Shown here piece after piece: positions 1 through 7,814 of a stretch of 64,000 bases of DNA. The notes beneath the pieces are model-generated. The model was not told where the DNA came from and made no database searches. It saw only the letters and a list, made by a program, of their open reading frames with translations. The DNA is from SVFI01 sp964519385 (GTDB lineage: Bacteria; Bacillota; Clostridia; Lachnospirales; Lachnospiraceae): assembly GCA_964519385.1 (NCBI GenBank), contig CAZFLR010000005.1:1-64000 (forward strand). Direction: 5' to 3'. Numbering within the stretch: the first letter of the stretch is position 1; every line of letters begins with the position of its first letter. The translations under genes were made by a program, and so were the position numbers.

Positions 1-519
1 GATTTGAAAGAATGGTTATCAGACGCTTCTCTTTATCAGTATTGGGGCAAGCGTCCCGGAAAAAGTGACTTAAACCCGGAGCTGCTTTTTCAAAAGCCGG
101 AGAAGCCAACGAAAAGTTTTCATTGGGGCATTGTCCATAAGCAGGATCATAAAGTGATCGGAGAGATGTGGGTATATCTTATTGAGAACAACCGAATGGC
201 AAAAGTAGCATTTCGTCTTTCACCCGCCTATCAGGGCAATCGGCTTATGACAGAAGCGTTGGCGAGAGTCGTTATCTTCTGCTTTGAGGAAACAGAATTG
301 CAGCGTCTATGGTCTGATGTTCACACGCAGAATATTGCATCATACAAAACCATGGAAAAAGCAGGCTTCCAGCGGGAAGGGCTTATTCGTGAGGGAAAGA
401 TGGTAAATACCTATTGCGATTACTACTTGTACGGTATGACAAAGGCGGATTATATCGAGATCACCGACAAGGGATTACCTCCGTATGAGCATTGTGAACG
501 CTTTTTCCGAGAAACTTAA
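1..519 (+). CDS. GNAT family N-acetyltransferase (5'-truncated by window edge)
   Basis: The reading frame is open from the first base, so the true start lies outside the window; the TTG at 4 is probably internal. The visible 172 residues show the GNAT fold of the RimJ/RimL type: an N-terminal DLKEWLSD segment, a central beta strand with VIGEMWVYLIE, the acetyl-CoA pocket region around RLSPAYQGNRLMTEALARV, and the C-terminal NIASYKTMEKAGFQREG motif typical of the family. Such enzymes move an acetyl group from acetyl-CoA to an amine on a protein, small molecule or antibiotic; the substrate cannot be read from the sequence. It sits next to mobile-element debris and could be cargo of that element. 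Family call is firm, function open. Confidence 0.8.
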   Translation, partial: DLKEWLSDASLYQYWGKRPGKSDLNPELLFQKPEKPTKSFHWGIVHKQDHKVIGEMWVYLIENNRMAKVAFRLSPAYQGNRLMTEALARVVIFCFEETELQRLWSDVHTQNIASYKTMEKAGFQREGLIREGKMVNTYCDYYLYGMTKADYIEITDKGLPPYEHCERFFRET

Positions 520-618
520 ATCTGTACAGTTCATAACTGCCGGACGGCGGCTATGAATTTCAGGATTGCCGCTTTGGGATTGCTGAAATATTAAGAGCCA
601 GATGCCTGACACAGAGCT

Positions 619-729
619 ATGCTTCGAATGGAGGACACGGTGCTTGTAAAGTTTCCGCTGTACTGCCAAAAATGTAGGAAAAAAGTACAAGTGGATGTCG
701 TGCAACTGAAAATGGTGCTGAGAAAGTGA
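619..729 (+). pseudogene. Fragment of cysteine-rich KTR-type protein
   Basis: An in-frame stretch of 36 codons reads MLRMEDTVLVKFPLYCQKC and ends with VVQLKMVLRK before a TGA. This matches the C-terminal half of the small cysteine-rich KTR proteins commonly carried by Firmicutes conjugative elements (pattern EDTVL-x-FPLYCPKC). The N-terminal CPxCG half is not found upstream in frame. It is most likely a leftover of a conjugative or mobilisable element; a short translated product cannot be excluded. Confidence 0.5.
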
Positions 730-749
730 GCCGGACACAAAAAGTGCAT

Positions 750-787
750 AGCCAGCTTTCCCATTCTTGATAATGGAAAAGCTGGCT
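750..787 (+). terminator. Stem-loop terminator in mobile-element remnant
   Basis: AGCCAGCTTT pairs with AAAGCTGGCT (with an additional CCATT/AATGG stem inside) followed by a short T-rich stretch. It lies between the KTR fragment and the reverse-strand fragment, which converge here, so it could serve both. Confidence 0.55.
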
Positions 788-792
788 CTTTG

Positions 793-915
793 TCATTTGA
801 TAGGCATTGCGTTTGTGCTGCGCATGGCTGCAAGCACGGATTGAATCACGGGAATCAGTGCTTCCGCTTTTTCTTCGGTGCATTCCCCGGTCACCAGCCG
901 TAATTGTTCCAGCAT
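793..915 (-). pseudogene. Unidentified 40-codon reverse-strand fragment
   Basis: On the minus strand an open frame reads MLEQLRLVTGECTEEKAEAL, then IPVIQSVLAAMRSTNAMPIK and a TGA. The composition is protein-like and the frame continues upstream (LQGKSP) until it meets the recombinase remnant near 935. I do not recognise the family. It is probably the tail of an accessory gene of the same decayed element. Confidence 0.35.
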
Positions 916-937
916 AGGGGATTTCCCTTGTAGTTCT

Positions 938-1438
938 CTATATTTCAACTGCTCCAACGACAAGGACAACAGAGGGACTTGTACCTCTGCCCATTATGTC
1001 CGTGTGGATTTCTTGGAGCATGTGGTACTTGGTGAAATAAAGCGGCTGATAAAATTTGCGTGCCATTATGAGGACGATTTTGTAAAGGCCGTTATGGGCA
1101 GCAACCAACAGAATGTTGCCCTGGACCACAAGTTGAAAGAAAAAGAGCTTGCAGCCCTGCAAGTCCGTGACGGCGGATATATATATATTGCCACCGTTCG
1201 CAAATACACCAGAGCAAGAACCCTGACGCCCCGGATGCTCAATGAGCTAATCGAACACATCGAAGTTCATCAGGCAGAGAAGAACGACGGGATATGGGAG
1301 CAGCATCTTGTGATCCACTATAACTGCGTGGGAGCGATCTTCATCCCCGGTGTGTTCCCACTCCCGGCACCTCAGGTATCGGTGAATACAAGAAAAGGAG
1401 TAGTCGTCAACTACGCCCCAAACCAACTCGCTGTATGA
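938..1438 (+). pseudogene. Serine site-specific recombinase remnant (C-terminal part, internal deletion)
   Basis: The frame carries the zinc-ribbon-like start FNCSNDKDNRGTCTSAHYVR, then DFLEHVVLGEIKRLIKFACH, and later KYTRARTLTPRMLNELIEHI with a final VIHYNCVGAIFIPG block. These are the recombinase zinc-beta-ribbon and DUF4368 C-terminal regions of large serine recombinases from Tn4451-like and related conjugative elements. The N-terminal catalytic resolvase domain is missing. Between KEKELAALQVRD and ATVRKYT the usual coiled-coil segment of several tens of residues is absent; the join falls in a TATATATAT run at about 1178-1190, so an internal deletion is likely. The product cannot be an active integrase. 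Confidence 0.75.
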
Positions 1439-1443
1439 AAAAA

Positions 1444-1487
1444 GCGAGTGCTCTTAACAGCCTTTCAAATGCTGTAAGAACACTCGC
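1444..1487 (+). terminator. Long stem-loop at the edge of the element remnant
   Basis: GCGAGTGCTCTTAACAG pairs with CTGTAAGAACACTCGC, about 15 of 17 positions, around an 11-base loop. There is no strong T-run after it on the plus strand. It directly follows the recombinase remnant and lies 5 bases from the 3' end of a tRNA-Leu gene on the other strand, so it could terminate either transcript or mark an element boundary. Confidence 0.45.
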
Positions 1488-1492
1488 CATGC

Positions 1493-1576
1493 TGCGGAAG
1501 ATGGGACTTGAACCCACACGATATTGCTATCACAAGATCCTTAGTCTTGCTCGTCTGCCAGTTCCGACACTTCCGC
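1493..1576 (-). tRNA. tRNA-Leu (anticodon AAG)
   Basis: On the minus strand the 84-nt gene starts GCGGAAGTGTCGGAACTGGC and ends with the T-arm GGGTTCAAGTCCC and acceptor CTTCCGCA. The acceptor GCGGAAG/CTTCCGC pairs fully. The anticodon stem CAAGA/TCTTG encloses the loop CTAAGGA, giving anticodon AAG and G37. The long variable arm (class II) agrees with leucine. CCA is not encoded. Confidence 0.92.
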
Positions 1577-1703
1577 GTTTTATGGAGCGGTGTGTTTGTC
1601 ACGCCGCGATTAGTATAATATCATTTAATATTGACTGTGTCAACAGAAAAAATGAATTTTTTTAAAAAATAAAAAATATGGGAAAAAATATATAGGCTTC
1701 CTC

Positions 1704-1732
1704 TTGCCAATTCATGTAAAATGTTAGATAAT
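1704..1732 (+). promoter_or_regulatory. Promoter of the FliD-like gene
   Basis: TTGCCA at 1704-1709 and GATAAT at 1727-1732 are separated by 17 bases. The predicted 5' leader contains the small hairpin AAGGA-GAATC-TCCTT at 1765-1779, ahead of the real ribosome site (AAGGAG, about 1788-1793). No sigma-28-type motif was seen, although the product looks flagellar. Confidence 0.55.
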
Positions 1733-1801
1733 TATTACAGAACATGGGAACGTGACAGGAGATTAAGGAGAATCTCCTTTTGGAATCAAGGAGTGATTAA
1801 G

Positions 1802-2605
1802 ATGGCAATCAATATTTCGGCGAAAACAGATTATTCTATGCTGTTTTCAAGCTTATCAACGAACAGAAATAATGTGACGGGCAGTATTTTCGGCGGCACC
1901 TCAGCTTCCTCATTTTCCTTATCGGATTATGCACTGATTAAAAACGGAAGCTATGGCAAGCTGATGAAGGCATATTATTCACAGGGAAGTGAAGGCTCGG
2001 CTAAGAACAGCGCAGTGAATAAGCTGGTGAGCGGAAGCAGCACGGATAAGGCATCGACGGTTACCTCACTTAAGAGCAGCAGCGATAAGCTTGCAGGAGC
2101 GGCGGCTGATCTGGTTGCAACAGGTAAGAATTCTTTATTCAATGAGAAGGATATCACGACGAAGGATGAGAATGGCGCAGAGACGACTGTCAAGGGATAT
2201 GACAGAGATGCCATTTATAAGAAGGTATCTGAGTTTGTGGATGCTTATAACAGTGTGCTCACGGCAGCAGGCAAGTCTGATAACAGCAGAGTGCTCAATA
2301 CCGGAGCAAATATGGTGACCATGACGGCGGCCAATGAGGATATGCTTGCAAAGGTCGGCATCAAGATTGGCGAGGATAACAAGCTCTCTGTTGATGAAAA
2401 GGCATTCAAGGAAGCGGATATGAGCTCCGTGAAGACGATGTTCAACGGTGTGACATCTTATGCATACAATGTTCAGACGAAGGCATCTTTCATCAATATG
2501 TATGCGAAAGAGGATGCGTCTAAGATGAGCGGTCTTTATGCCCAGAACGCGCTGTATAATAATGCGTACTCATCCAGCGGATATTTGTTTGACAGTTTAT
2601 TTTAA
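1802..2605 (+). CDS. FliD-like flagellar protein (orphan)
   Basis: The 267-residue product begins MAINISAKTDYSMLFSSL. This start is chosen because CAAGGAG lies 8 to 9 bases upstream; an in-frame ATG at 1721 has no ribosome site and lies inside the promoter. The first 110 residues are rich in Ser, Ala and Lys. From about residue 130 the pattern DAIYKKVSEFVDAYNSVL, then NEDMLAKVGIKIGEDNKLSV, DEKAF and MSSVKTMF resembles the C-terminal domain of FliD filament-cap proteins, where an LVDAYN helix is followed by a LSLDE-x-KL strand and a VxxLF end. It is about half the length of FliD and no other flagellar gene is near. A role at the filament tip or hook is an inference; a terminator follows. Confidence 0.6.
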   Translation: MAINISAKTDYSMLFSSLSTNRNNVTGSIFGGTSASSFSLSDYALIKNGSYGKLMKAYYSQGSEGSAKNSAVNKLVSGSSTDKASTVTSLKSSSDKLAGAAADLVATGKNSLFNEKDITTKDENGAETTVKGYDRDAIYKKVSEFVDAYNSVLTAAGKSDNSRVLNTGANMVTMTAANEDMLAKVGIKIGEDNKLSVDEKAFKEADMSSVKTMFNGVTSYAYNVQTKASFINMYAKEDASKMSGLYAQNALYNNAYSSSGYLFDSLF

Positions 2606-2626
2606 GAAAACATATGAAATATCAGA

Positions 2627-2679
2627 AGAAGCTTTTGCCCGTGTACAGGAGAAGAGTCGCGGGTAAAAGTTTCTTTTTT
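2627..2679 (+). terminator. Rho-independent terminator
   Basis: GAAGCTTTTGCCCG pairs (with G-T pairs) with CGGGTAAAAGTTTC, followed by TTTTTT. It closes the FliD-like transcription unit. Confidence 0.75.
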
Positions 2680-2702
2680 GCTAAAATGGAAAGAGAGAGT
2701 GT

Positions 2703-3743
2703 ATGGAAAAGAGAATTCGATGGATTGATGTGGCAAAAGGAATAGCAATTATATGTATTGTTCTCGGACATCTTGCCAATCGGAGGATAAACAGTATCGT
2801 TTTTACATTTCATGTACCGTTATTTTTCTTCGTGTCCGGATATTTTATGAGTAAAAGCGGAACGGTCGCGGATTTCGTGAAAAAGAAGATGAAATCGTTG
2901 ATTCTGCCTTACGCAGTGACTTGCGGAGTGGTCTGTCTTGCCTCTGTTCCCCTGAATCTGCTTCAGGGGGCGGACTGGAAAAAGGAACTGGCCGGCTGGC
3001 TGTTTGCAGCTTTCTATGGTGCGGGCAATACATTTACGGAACCGGTATATATTCCGCAGATCGGAGCAATCTGGTTCTTGCCGGCATTGTTTTGGTGTCT
3101 GGTGCTGATGAGGATGCTCGACAGGCTAAAAAGCGGAACGAGGATATGTCTTGTTCTTATCATCTTTGTGCTGAGTGTCCGTAGTGCTTCGTATATATGG
3201 CTTCCTTTCAGTATCCAGGCAGGTGGTTGTGCACTTTTGTTCGTCTATTTCGGATATCTGTGCAGACAGCTTCAACCGCAGATATCCCGGTTGCTGAAGG
3301 TTTCCGGGGAGGCGGATTTTGTTCTGGCTTTGTTTTTTGTTGCAAACTGGATATGGGCGATAAAAAACTACGAGGGATTGTTTCTGGCAAGAGCCGTATT
3401 CACCAACGGTGTGTATGATTTCTGGGGAAGCATCTGCGGAACAATTGTAGTGCTTATGTTTTCAAAAATCATATCGGACAGAGGCGAGGTTCTGCCGAAT
3501 GTGCTGGCTTTTGCAGGAAAGCATAGCATGCTGATTATGTGTGTGCATGTACTTGAACTGAATTTGATTCCGTGGGAAAAAGTCTTCGCGCTTTTTCAGA
3601 CCTGTATTTCCATGTCGGATGACGGATTTATTGCCTTTGTCATGCTGGGTAAATTTTTGTTTATTCTGTGCGGTGTCGCCGTGGCACTGCGAATCCCGTG
3701 GATACGTTCCGTATTCGGGTATGGTAAAGTGAAGGAGAGGTAA
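2703..3743 (+). CDS. Acyltransferase family 3 membrane protein
   Basis: The 346-residue integral membrane protein has about ten hydrophobic segments. The N-terminus carries the acyltransferase-3 signature: RIRWIDVAKGIAIICIVLGH with the conserved histidine, then FTFHVPLFFFVSGYFMSK, the FHxPLFFFxSG motif. Members such as NodX, OafA and WecH-like enzymes O-acylate sugars of the cell surface or of secreted glycans, taking acyl groups across the membrane. The gene starts at an ATG preceded by GGAAAGAGAGAG and ends 4 bases before a second, related membrane gene, so the two are probably cotranscribed and act together. Substrate unknown. Confidence 0.85.
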   Translation: MEKRIRWIDVAKGIAIICIVLGHLANRRINSIVFTFHVPLFFFVSGYFMSKSGTVADFVKKKMKSLILPYAVTCGVVCLASVPLNLLQGADWKKELAGWLFAAFYGAGNTFTEPVYIPQIGAIWFLPALFWCLVLMRMLDRLKSGTRICLVLIIFVLSVRSASYIWLPFSIQAGGCALLFVYFGYLCRQLQPQISRLLKVSGEADFVLALFFVANWIWAIKNYEGLFLARAVFTNGVYDFWGSICGTIVVLMFSKIISDRGEVLPNVLAFAGKHSMLIMCVHVLELNLIPWEKVFALFQTCISMSDDGFIAFVMLGKFLFILCGVAVALRIPWIRSVFGYGKVKER

Positions 3744-3747
3744 AAAT

Positions 3748-4641
3748 ATGTCGAAAACAAATGCTGCAAAAGGGATTGCGGTTTTGATGCTGATGATTGT
3801 GGAAATTGCGGCGATTCCGCTTTGGCTCAGGGCATTGATATATTCGGTGGCATTTCCGCTTCTTTTTGTGATATGCGGACTGGAAAAAAGAAACTGCCGG
3901 AACGAAGGCTTAAGTCTTGTCGTGTACCTGTTGATATGCGTGTTTGCCATTGTTTACTGCACAGAGATAAAGCCGGGACCGGACTGGCGGGAGGTTTTTG
4001 TGGAGATTACTCCGCTTTGGCTCATTCCTGTGTGCTGTTTACTGCGATTGTTAAATGCCGGATTTGATGCGTGGGAACAAAAATCGTCGTCCTTTGTCAA
4101 CTGTGTGGTGGCGGCTGTGATTTCCGCTTTTGGCTTTGCTCTTGGGTATAAAGGGATATATTTGCCGCTTGGGGCAGATATTTTTTGCGTGGCAGTTTTC
4201 TTTTTGTATGTTGGAAGAGTTCTGCTAAGGAAAAAGGTTTTTTTTATAAAGATGAGATATCTCCTTGTGCCGGCGGCTTTTCTATGCTGGTGCGTTCTTG
4301 TATACAGCGGAAGATGGATGGAAATGCCGATTCGGGCATATCGCGGTCATGTGCTGAGTTTTGTGGCGAGCTGCGCAGGGTGTGTGGTTCTTCTCTGGTT
4401 TGGAAAACTCGCGGAAAAATGCAGGGGAGTCCATGCTTTTTTAAACTGGTGCGGTGAAAAAAGCATTATTTTGTTAGGTGTTACAGGATTCGCACAGTTG
4501 TATATTGACTGGATGGATATCTATGCATTTGTTCCGACCACATGGGAGGAGGATGCATTGTTCCGTATTTTCGTGCTTTCTTTTGTGGCATATTGTCTGG
4601 ATGTAACCGGAGAAAAGCTTGACCGGCTTAACCGCTTTTAG
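3748..4641 (+). CDS. Acyltransferase-3-like membrane protein lacking the catalytic histidine
   Basis: The 297-residue product has about nine hydrophobic segments. Its start KTNAAKGIAVLMLMIVE lines up with DVAKGIAIICIVLGH of the gene directly upstream, but the conserved LGH is IVE here, and the following FHVPLFFFVSG is reduced to VAFPLLFVICG. It is therefore read as a diverged paralogue that has probably lost acyl-transfer chemistry. Such a protein may support the active upstream enzyme as a membrane partner, or may have a new role. Paralogy is seen by eye over a short stretch only. Confidence 0.6.
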   Translation: MSKTNAAKGIAVLMLMIVEIAAIPLWLRALIYSVAFPLLFVICGLEKRNCRNEGLSLVVYLLICVFAIVYCTEIKPGPDWREVFVEITPLWLIPVCCLLRLLNAGFDAWEQKSSSFVNCVVAAVISAFGFALGYKGIYLPLGADIFCVAVFFLYVGRVLLRKKVFFIKMRYLLVPAAFLCWCVLVYSGRWMEMPIRAYRGHVLSFVASCAGCVVLLWFGKLAEKCRGVHAFLNWCGEKSIILLGVTGFAQLYIDWMDIYAFVPTTWEEDALFRIFVLSFVAYCLDVTGEKLDRLNRF

Positions 4642-4693
4642 CGGAGGTTTAGGGAGAGAAAAAGCTTCGGAGTTAAAAGTTTTAAAAATGGGA

Positions 4694-4722
4694 TTGACAT
4701 AGCAGGAAAAAAACGATAAAAT
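4694..4722 (+). promoter_or_regulatory. tRNA-Leu promoter
   Basis: A perfect TTGACA at 4694-4699 and TAAAAT at 4717-4722 with a 17-base spacer place the start of transcription about 5 bases before the tRNA gene. Confidence 0.85.
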
Positions 4723-4733
4723 ATGATTTGCGC

Positions 4734-4817
4734 GCAGGAGTGGCGGAATTGGCAGACGCGCAGGCTTCAGGTGCCTGTGGTAGCAATATCGTGTGGGTTC
4801 AAGTCCCATCTCCTGCA
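4734..4817 (+). tRNA. tRNA-Leu (anticodon CAG)
   Basis: The 84-nt gene has acceptor GCAGGAG/CTCCTGC with discriminator A, the D-arm GGCGGAATTGGCAGACGCG, an anticodon stem CAGGC/GCCTG around TTCAGGT (anticodon CAG), a class II variable arm and the T-arm GGGTTCAAGTCCC. The last 30 or so bases match the minus-strand tRNA-Leu at 1493-1576. CCA is not encoded. Confidence 0.95.
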
Positions 4818-4824
4818 TAATGAA

Positions 4825-4850
4825 AGCATCGCGGAGGCGGTGCTTTTTTT
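4825..4850 (+). terminator. tRNA-Leu terminator
   Basis: AGCATCGC pairs with GCGGTGCT around GGAG, followed by a run of Ts. Confidence 0.85.
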
Positions 4851-4946
4851 GCGTTAAAAAATAAAAATAAAAAAAGGAAAAAGGACCTGGATGCAGAAAA
4901 TTAATGTTAGAGGAAATATTTGTGTCTGTGAAGGGAAGGAGTTTCC

Positions 4947-5954
4947 ATGACAATCAGAGAAAATTTAGAACAGATGGAATGTACGAATTTAAGTCCTTAT
5001 GCATGTCTGAGTAAAAACTCCAAGGGAAGACTGCGTGAGGAGCCTCAGTGTGATATCCGTCCGGTATTCCAGAGGGACAGAGACAGAATTTTGCACAGTA
5101 AGGCGTTTCGCAGACTAAAGGATAAGACCCAGGTGTTTTTAACACCGGAGGGAGACCATTACAGGACAAGACTTACACATACACTTGAAGTGTCACAGAA
5201 TGCGAGGACGATAGCTAAGGCACTTGCTCTCAACGAAGATCTTGTGGAGGCCATTGCCCTTGGTCACGACCTTGGACATACGCCGTTCGGACATGCAGGT
5301 GAGCGTGCGCTGAACATGGTTGCACCGTGCGGATTTGTACATAGTGAGCAGAGCGTGCGAACAGTGGATGTTCTGGAAAAGAATGGTGCGGGATTAAATC
5401 TGACATATGAGGTGCGTGACGGTATCCGAAATCATCAGACAAGCTGTGAGCCGTCCACACTGGAGGGAAAGATTGTACGTCTGTCAGATAAGATTGCCTA
5501 TATACATCATGATATGGACGATGCAATCAGAGCCGGGATACTGACGGATCAGGATGTGCCGAAAAGCATCGGCGCAGTGATAGGCTATACACTCGGGGAA
5601 AGACTCGACCATTTTATTCACGACATTGTGACGCACAGCGCAGGAACGGGAGATGTTTCCATGTCGCCTCCGGTTGCGCAGGCGATGAAAGAACTGCGGG
5701 AGTTTATGTTTGAAAATGTATATCAGAATCCGATTGCCAAGAGTGAGGAGAGCAAGGCGGAGAATCTGATGATTACATTGTATGAATATTATCTGAAAAA
5801 TCTGGATTTGATTCCGAGACATATGCTTGAGCTTATGGACCGCGACGGAACGATGAAGGAGCAGATTGTATGTGATTATGTGGGTGCCATGACAGACCGT
5901 TTTGCAATCTCCAAGTACGAGGAGATTTATATACCTAAAACATGGCACGGTTAA
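4947..5954 (+). CDS. dgt: Deoxyguanosinetriphosphate triphosphohydrolase-like protein
   Basis: The 335-residue protein hydrolyses dGTP (or other dNTPs) to the nucleoside and tripolyphosphate, acting on cytoplasmic dNTP pools. The dGTPase-type HD domain is clear: RDRILHSKAFRRLKDKTQVF (residues 45-64), TRLTHTLEVSQ with H78, the metal-binding H107-D108 in ALGHDLGHTPFGHAGE, and KIVRLSDKIAYIHHDMDDA near residue 180. The length fits the short Firmicutes type. The start follows GGAAGGAG. It is the first gene of a dgt-dnaG-rpoD series, an arrangement common in Clostridia, so it is probably cotranscribed with the primase 22 bases downstream. Confidence 0.93.
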   Translation: MTIRENLEQMECTNLSPYACLSKNSKGRLREEPQCDIRPVFQRDRDRILHSKAFRRLKDKTQVFLTPEGDHYRTRLTHTLEVSQNARTIAKALALNEDLVEAIALGHDLGHTPFGHAGERALNMVAPCGFVHSEQSVRTVDVLEKNGAGLNLTYEVRDGIRNHQTSCEPSTLEGKIVRLSDKIAYIHHDMDDAIRAGILTDQDVPKSIGAVIGYTLGERLDHFIHDIVTHSAGTGDVSMSPPVAQAMKELREFMFENVYQNPIAKSEESKAENLMITLYEYYLKNLDLIPRHMLELMDRDGTMKEQIVCDYVGAMTDRFAISKYEEIYIPKTWHG

Positions 5955-5976
5955 TATATAAAAAGATGGAGAGAAC

Positions 5977-7776
5977 ATGTATTATCCGGAAGAAATCGTA
6001 GAAGAAGTAAGACTGAAAAATGATATTGTTGATATTGTCTCAGGTTATGTGAGTCTGAAAAAAAAGGGAGGCAATTATTTCGGACTGTGTCCGTTTCATA
6101 ATGAAAAGTCCGCGTCCTTTTCGGTGAGCCCGGGGAAGCAGATGTATTACTGCTTTGGCTGCGGAGCAGGCGGTAATGTTTTCACGTTTCTGATGAATTA
6201 TGAAAACTACAGCTTCGGAGAGGCGGTTAAGATGCTGGCGGACAAGGCGGGAGTACAGCTCCCCGAATTGGAGGATTCCAAGGAGAACCGGGCGAGGGAA
6301 AATCGCAGACAAAAGCTCCTGGATATCAATAAAGAATCTGCGAATTATTTTTATTATCAGCTTCGCAGTCCGCAGGGAAGCGTGGGCATGGAGTATTTTA
6401 AAAAGCGCATGCTGACGGATGAGACTATGAAGAAGTTCGCGCTCGGCTATTCCAATAAAACGAGCAATGATTTGTGCAGATACCTAAAACACAAGGGCTT
6501 TTCGGATGAACTAATCCGGGAATCCGGAGTTGCGGTCTTTAATGAAAAATATGGAATGAGTGATAAGTTCTGGAACAGGGTTATGTTTCCGATTCAGGAC
6601 AGCAACCACCGTGTCATCGGCTTCGGTGGGCGTGTCATGGGAGAGGGAGAACCAAAGTATCTCAATTCACCGGAAACGCCGGTTTTTGACAAGAGCCGGA
6701 ATCTGTACGGCCTGAATTATGCGAGAACATCACGTAAGAATAATATGATTCTCTGTGAAGGCTATATGGATGTGATTGCGATGCATCAGGCAGGATTTAC
6801 ACAGGCTGTGGCATCGCTCGGAACCTCCTTTACCAGCGGACAGGCAAATCTTATCCGGCGATATACGGAGAATGTCATACTTTCGTATGACAGCGACGGC
6901 GCAGGAGTCAGGGCGGCTCTGAGAGCCATCGGCATCTTAAAGGAGGCCGGTATTTCGGGAAAGGTTTTGAACCTTGAGCCATATAAGGATCCGGACGAGT
7001 TTATCAAAAATATGGGTGCGGAGGAGTTTCAGAAGAGAATAGATGAGGCAGAAAACAGCTTCTTTTATGAGATACGGATGTTGCAGAGAGATTATAATCT
7101 TGCAGATCCGGAGAGCAAAACGAAGTTTTACAATGAAATTGCCCACAGGCTTTGCATGTTTTCACAGGAAGTGGAGAGAGACAATTATATGGATGCGATT
7201 GCCCGCAAATATAATATTTCTTTGGAGAGTATGAAAAAGCTTGTCGTAGGTTATGCCTCCAGAGAGGGAATGGGAAGTGGCATCGTCCGCCCTAAGCCGA
7301 CAGTTGCAAAGAAGGCAACTCCGCAGGAAAACGGCGAGAAAATGCAGAGACTTCTTCTGACCTGGATTTCAGATTATCCAGCAGTTTATAAGCAGGTGAA
7401 GAAATATATTTCGCCACGGGATTTTACGACGGAGCTTTACAGAAGAGTGGCAGAGATTATGTTCCGTGAGCTTGAGACAGGCACCTTAAATCCGGCCGGC
7501 ATTGTGAGTATGTTTGCCGAGGAGGAGCAGCAGCGCGAGGTTGCACGGCTTTTTAATACCAAGCTTGAACATATGGAGAGGGATGATGAGGAGCAGCAGA
7601 CGCAGAGTCTGGCGGACCGCGAAAAGGCGTTTCACGATATTGTGATGAAGGTGAAACAAAATTCCTATGAGTACAGTGTGGAAAATTCAGGAAGAGACCT
7701 TGAAGAAATCAGCCGCGCGCTCACAGCGAAAAAGGAGCTGGAAGTGCTTGCAAAAACGCATATTTCCCTTGAATAA
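5977..7776 (+). CDS. dnaG: DNA primase
   Basis: The 599-residue enzyme makes RNA primers at the replication fork. The N-terminal zinc-binding domain uses C38, H41, C59 and C62 (LCPFHNEKSASFSVSP and YCFGCGAGGN). The primase core follows with MFPIQDSNHRVIGFGGRVMG, and the TOPRIM domain with ILCEGYMDVIAMHQAGF and VILSYDSDGAGVRAA (about residues 260-320). The C-terminal 150 residues are the DnaB-helicase interaction region. The length is normal for the family. It lies between dgt and rpoD. Confidence 0.97.
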   Translation: MYYPEEIVEEVRLKNDIVDIVSGYVSLKKKGGNYFGLCPFHNEKSASFSVSPGKQMYYCFGCGAGGNVFTFLMNYENYSFGEAVKMLADKAGVQLPELEDSKENRARENRRQKLLDINKESANYFYYQLRSPQGSVGMEYFKKRMLTDETMKKFALGYSNKTSNDLCRYLKHKGFSDELIRESGVAVFNEKYGMSDKFWNRVMFPIQDSNHRVIGFGGRVMGEGEPKYLNSPETPVFDKSRNLYGLNYARTSRKNNMILCEGYMDVIAMHQAGFTQAVASLGTSFTSGQANLIRRYTENVILSYDSDGAGVRAALRAIGILKEAGISGKVLNLEPYKDPDEFIKNMGAEEFQKRIDEAENSFFYEIRMLQRDYNLADPESKTKFYNEIAHRLCMFSQEVERDNYMDAIARKYNISLESMKKLVVGYASREGMGSGIVRPKPTVAKKATPQENGEKMQRLLLTWISDYPAVYKQVKKYISPRDFTTELYRRVAEIMFRELETGTLNPAGIVSMFAEEEQQREVARLFNTKLEHMERDDEEQQTQSLADREKAFHDIVMKVKQNSYEYSVENSGRDLEEISRALTAKKELEVLAKTHISLE

Positions 7777-7814
7777 GGACAAAATAGATACATAAATGGA
7801 GGATGGAAAAAAGA

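Noticed and set aside
1435..1665. Forward open frame of 76 codons
   Set aside because: It runs through the hairpin and the tRNA-Leu gene and has no ribosome site.
4474..4953. Reverse open frame of 159 codons
   Set aside because: It covers the tRNA-Leu(CAG), its terminator and the end of the membrane protein gene on the other strand.
7803..7805. ATG at 7803 as rpoD start
   Set aside because: The ribosome site GGAGG ends at 7802, directly against it; the ATG at 7815 fits the family start better.
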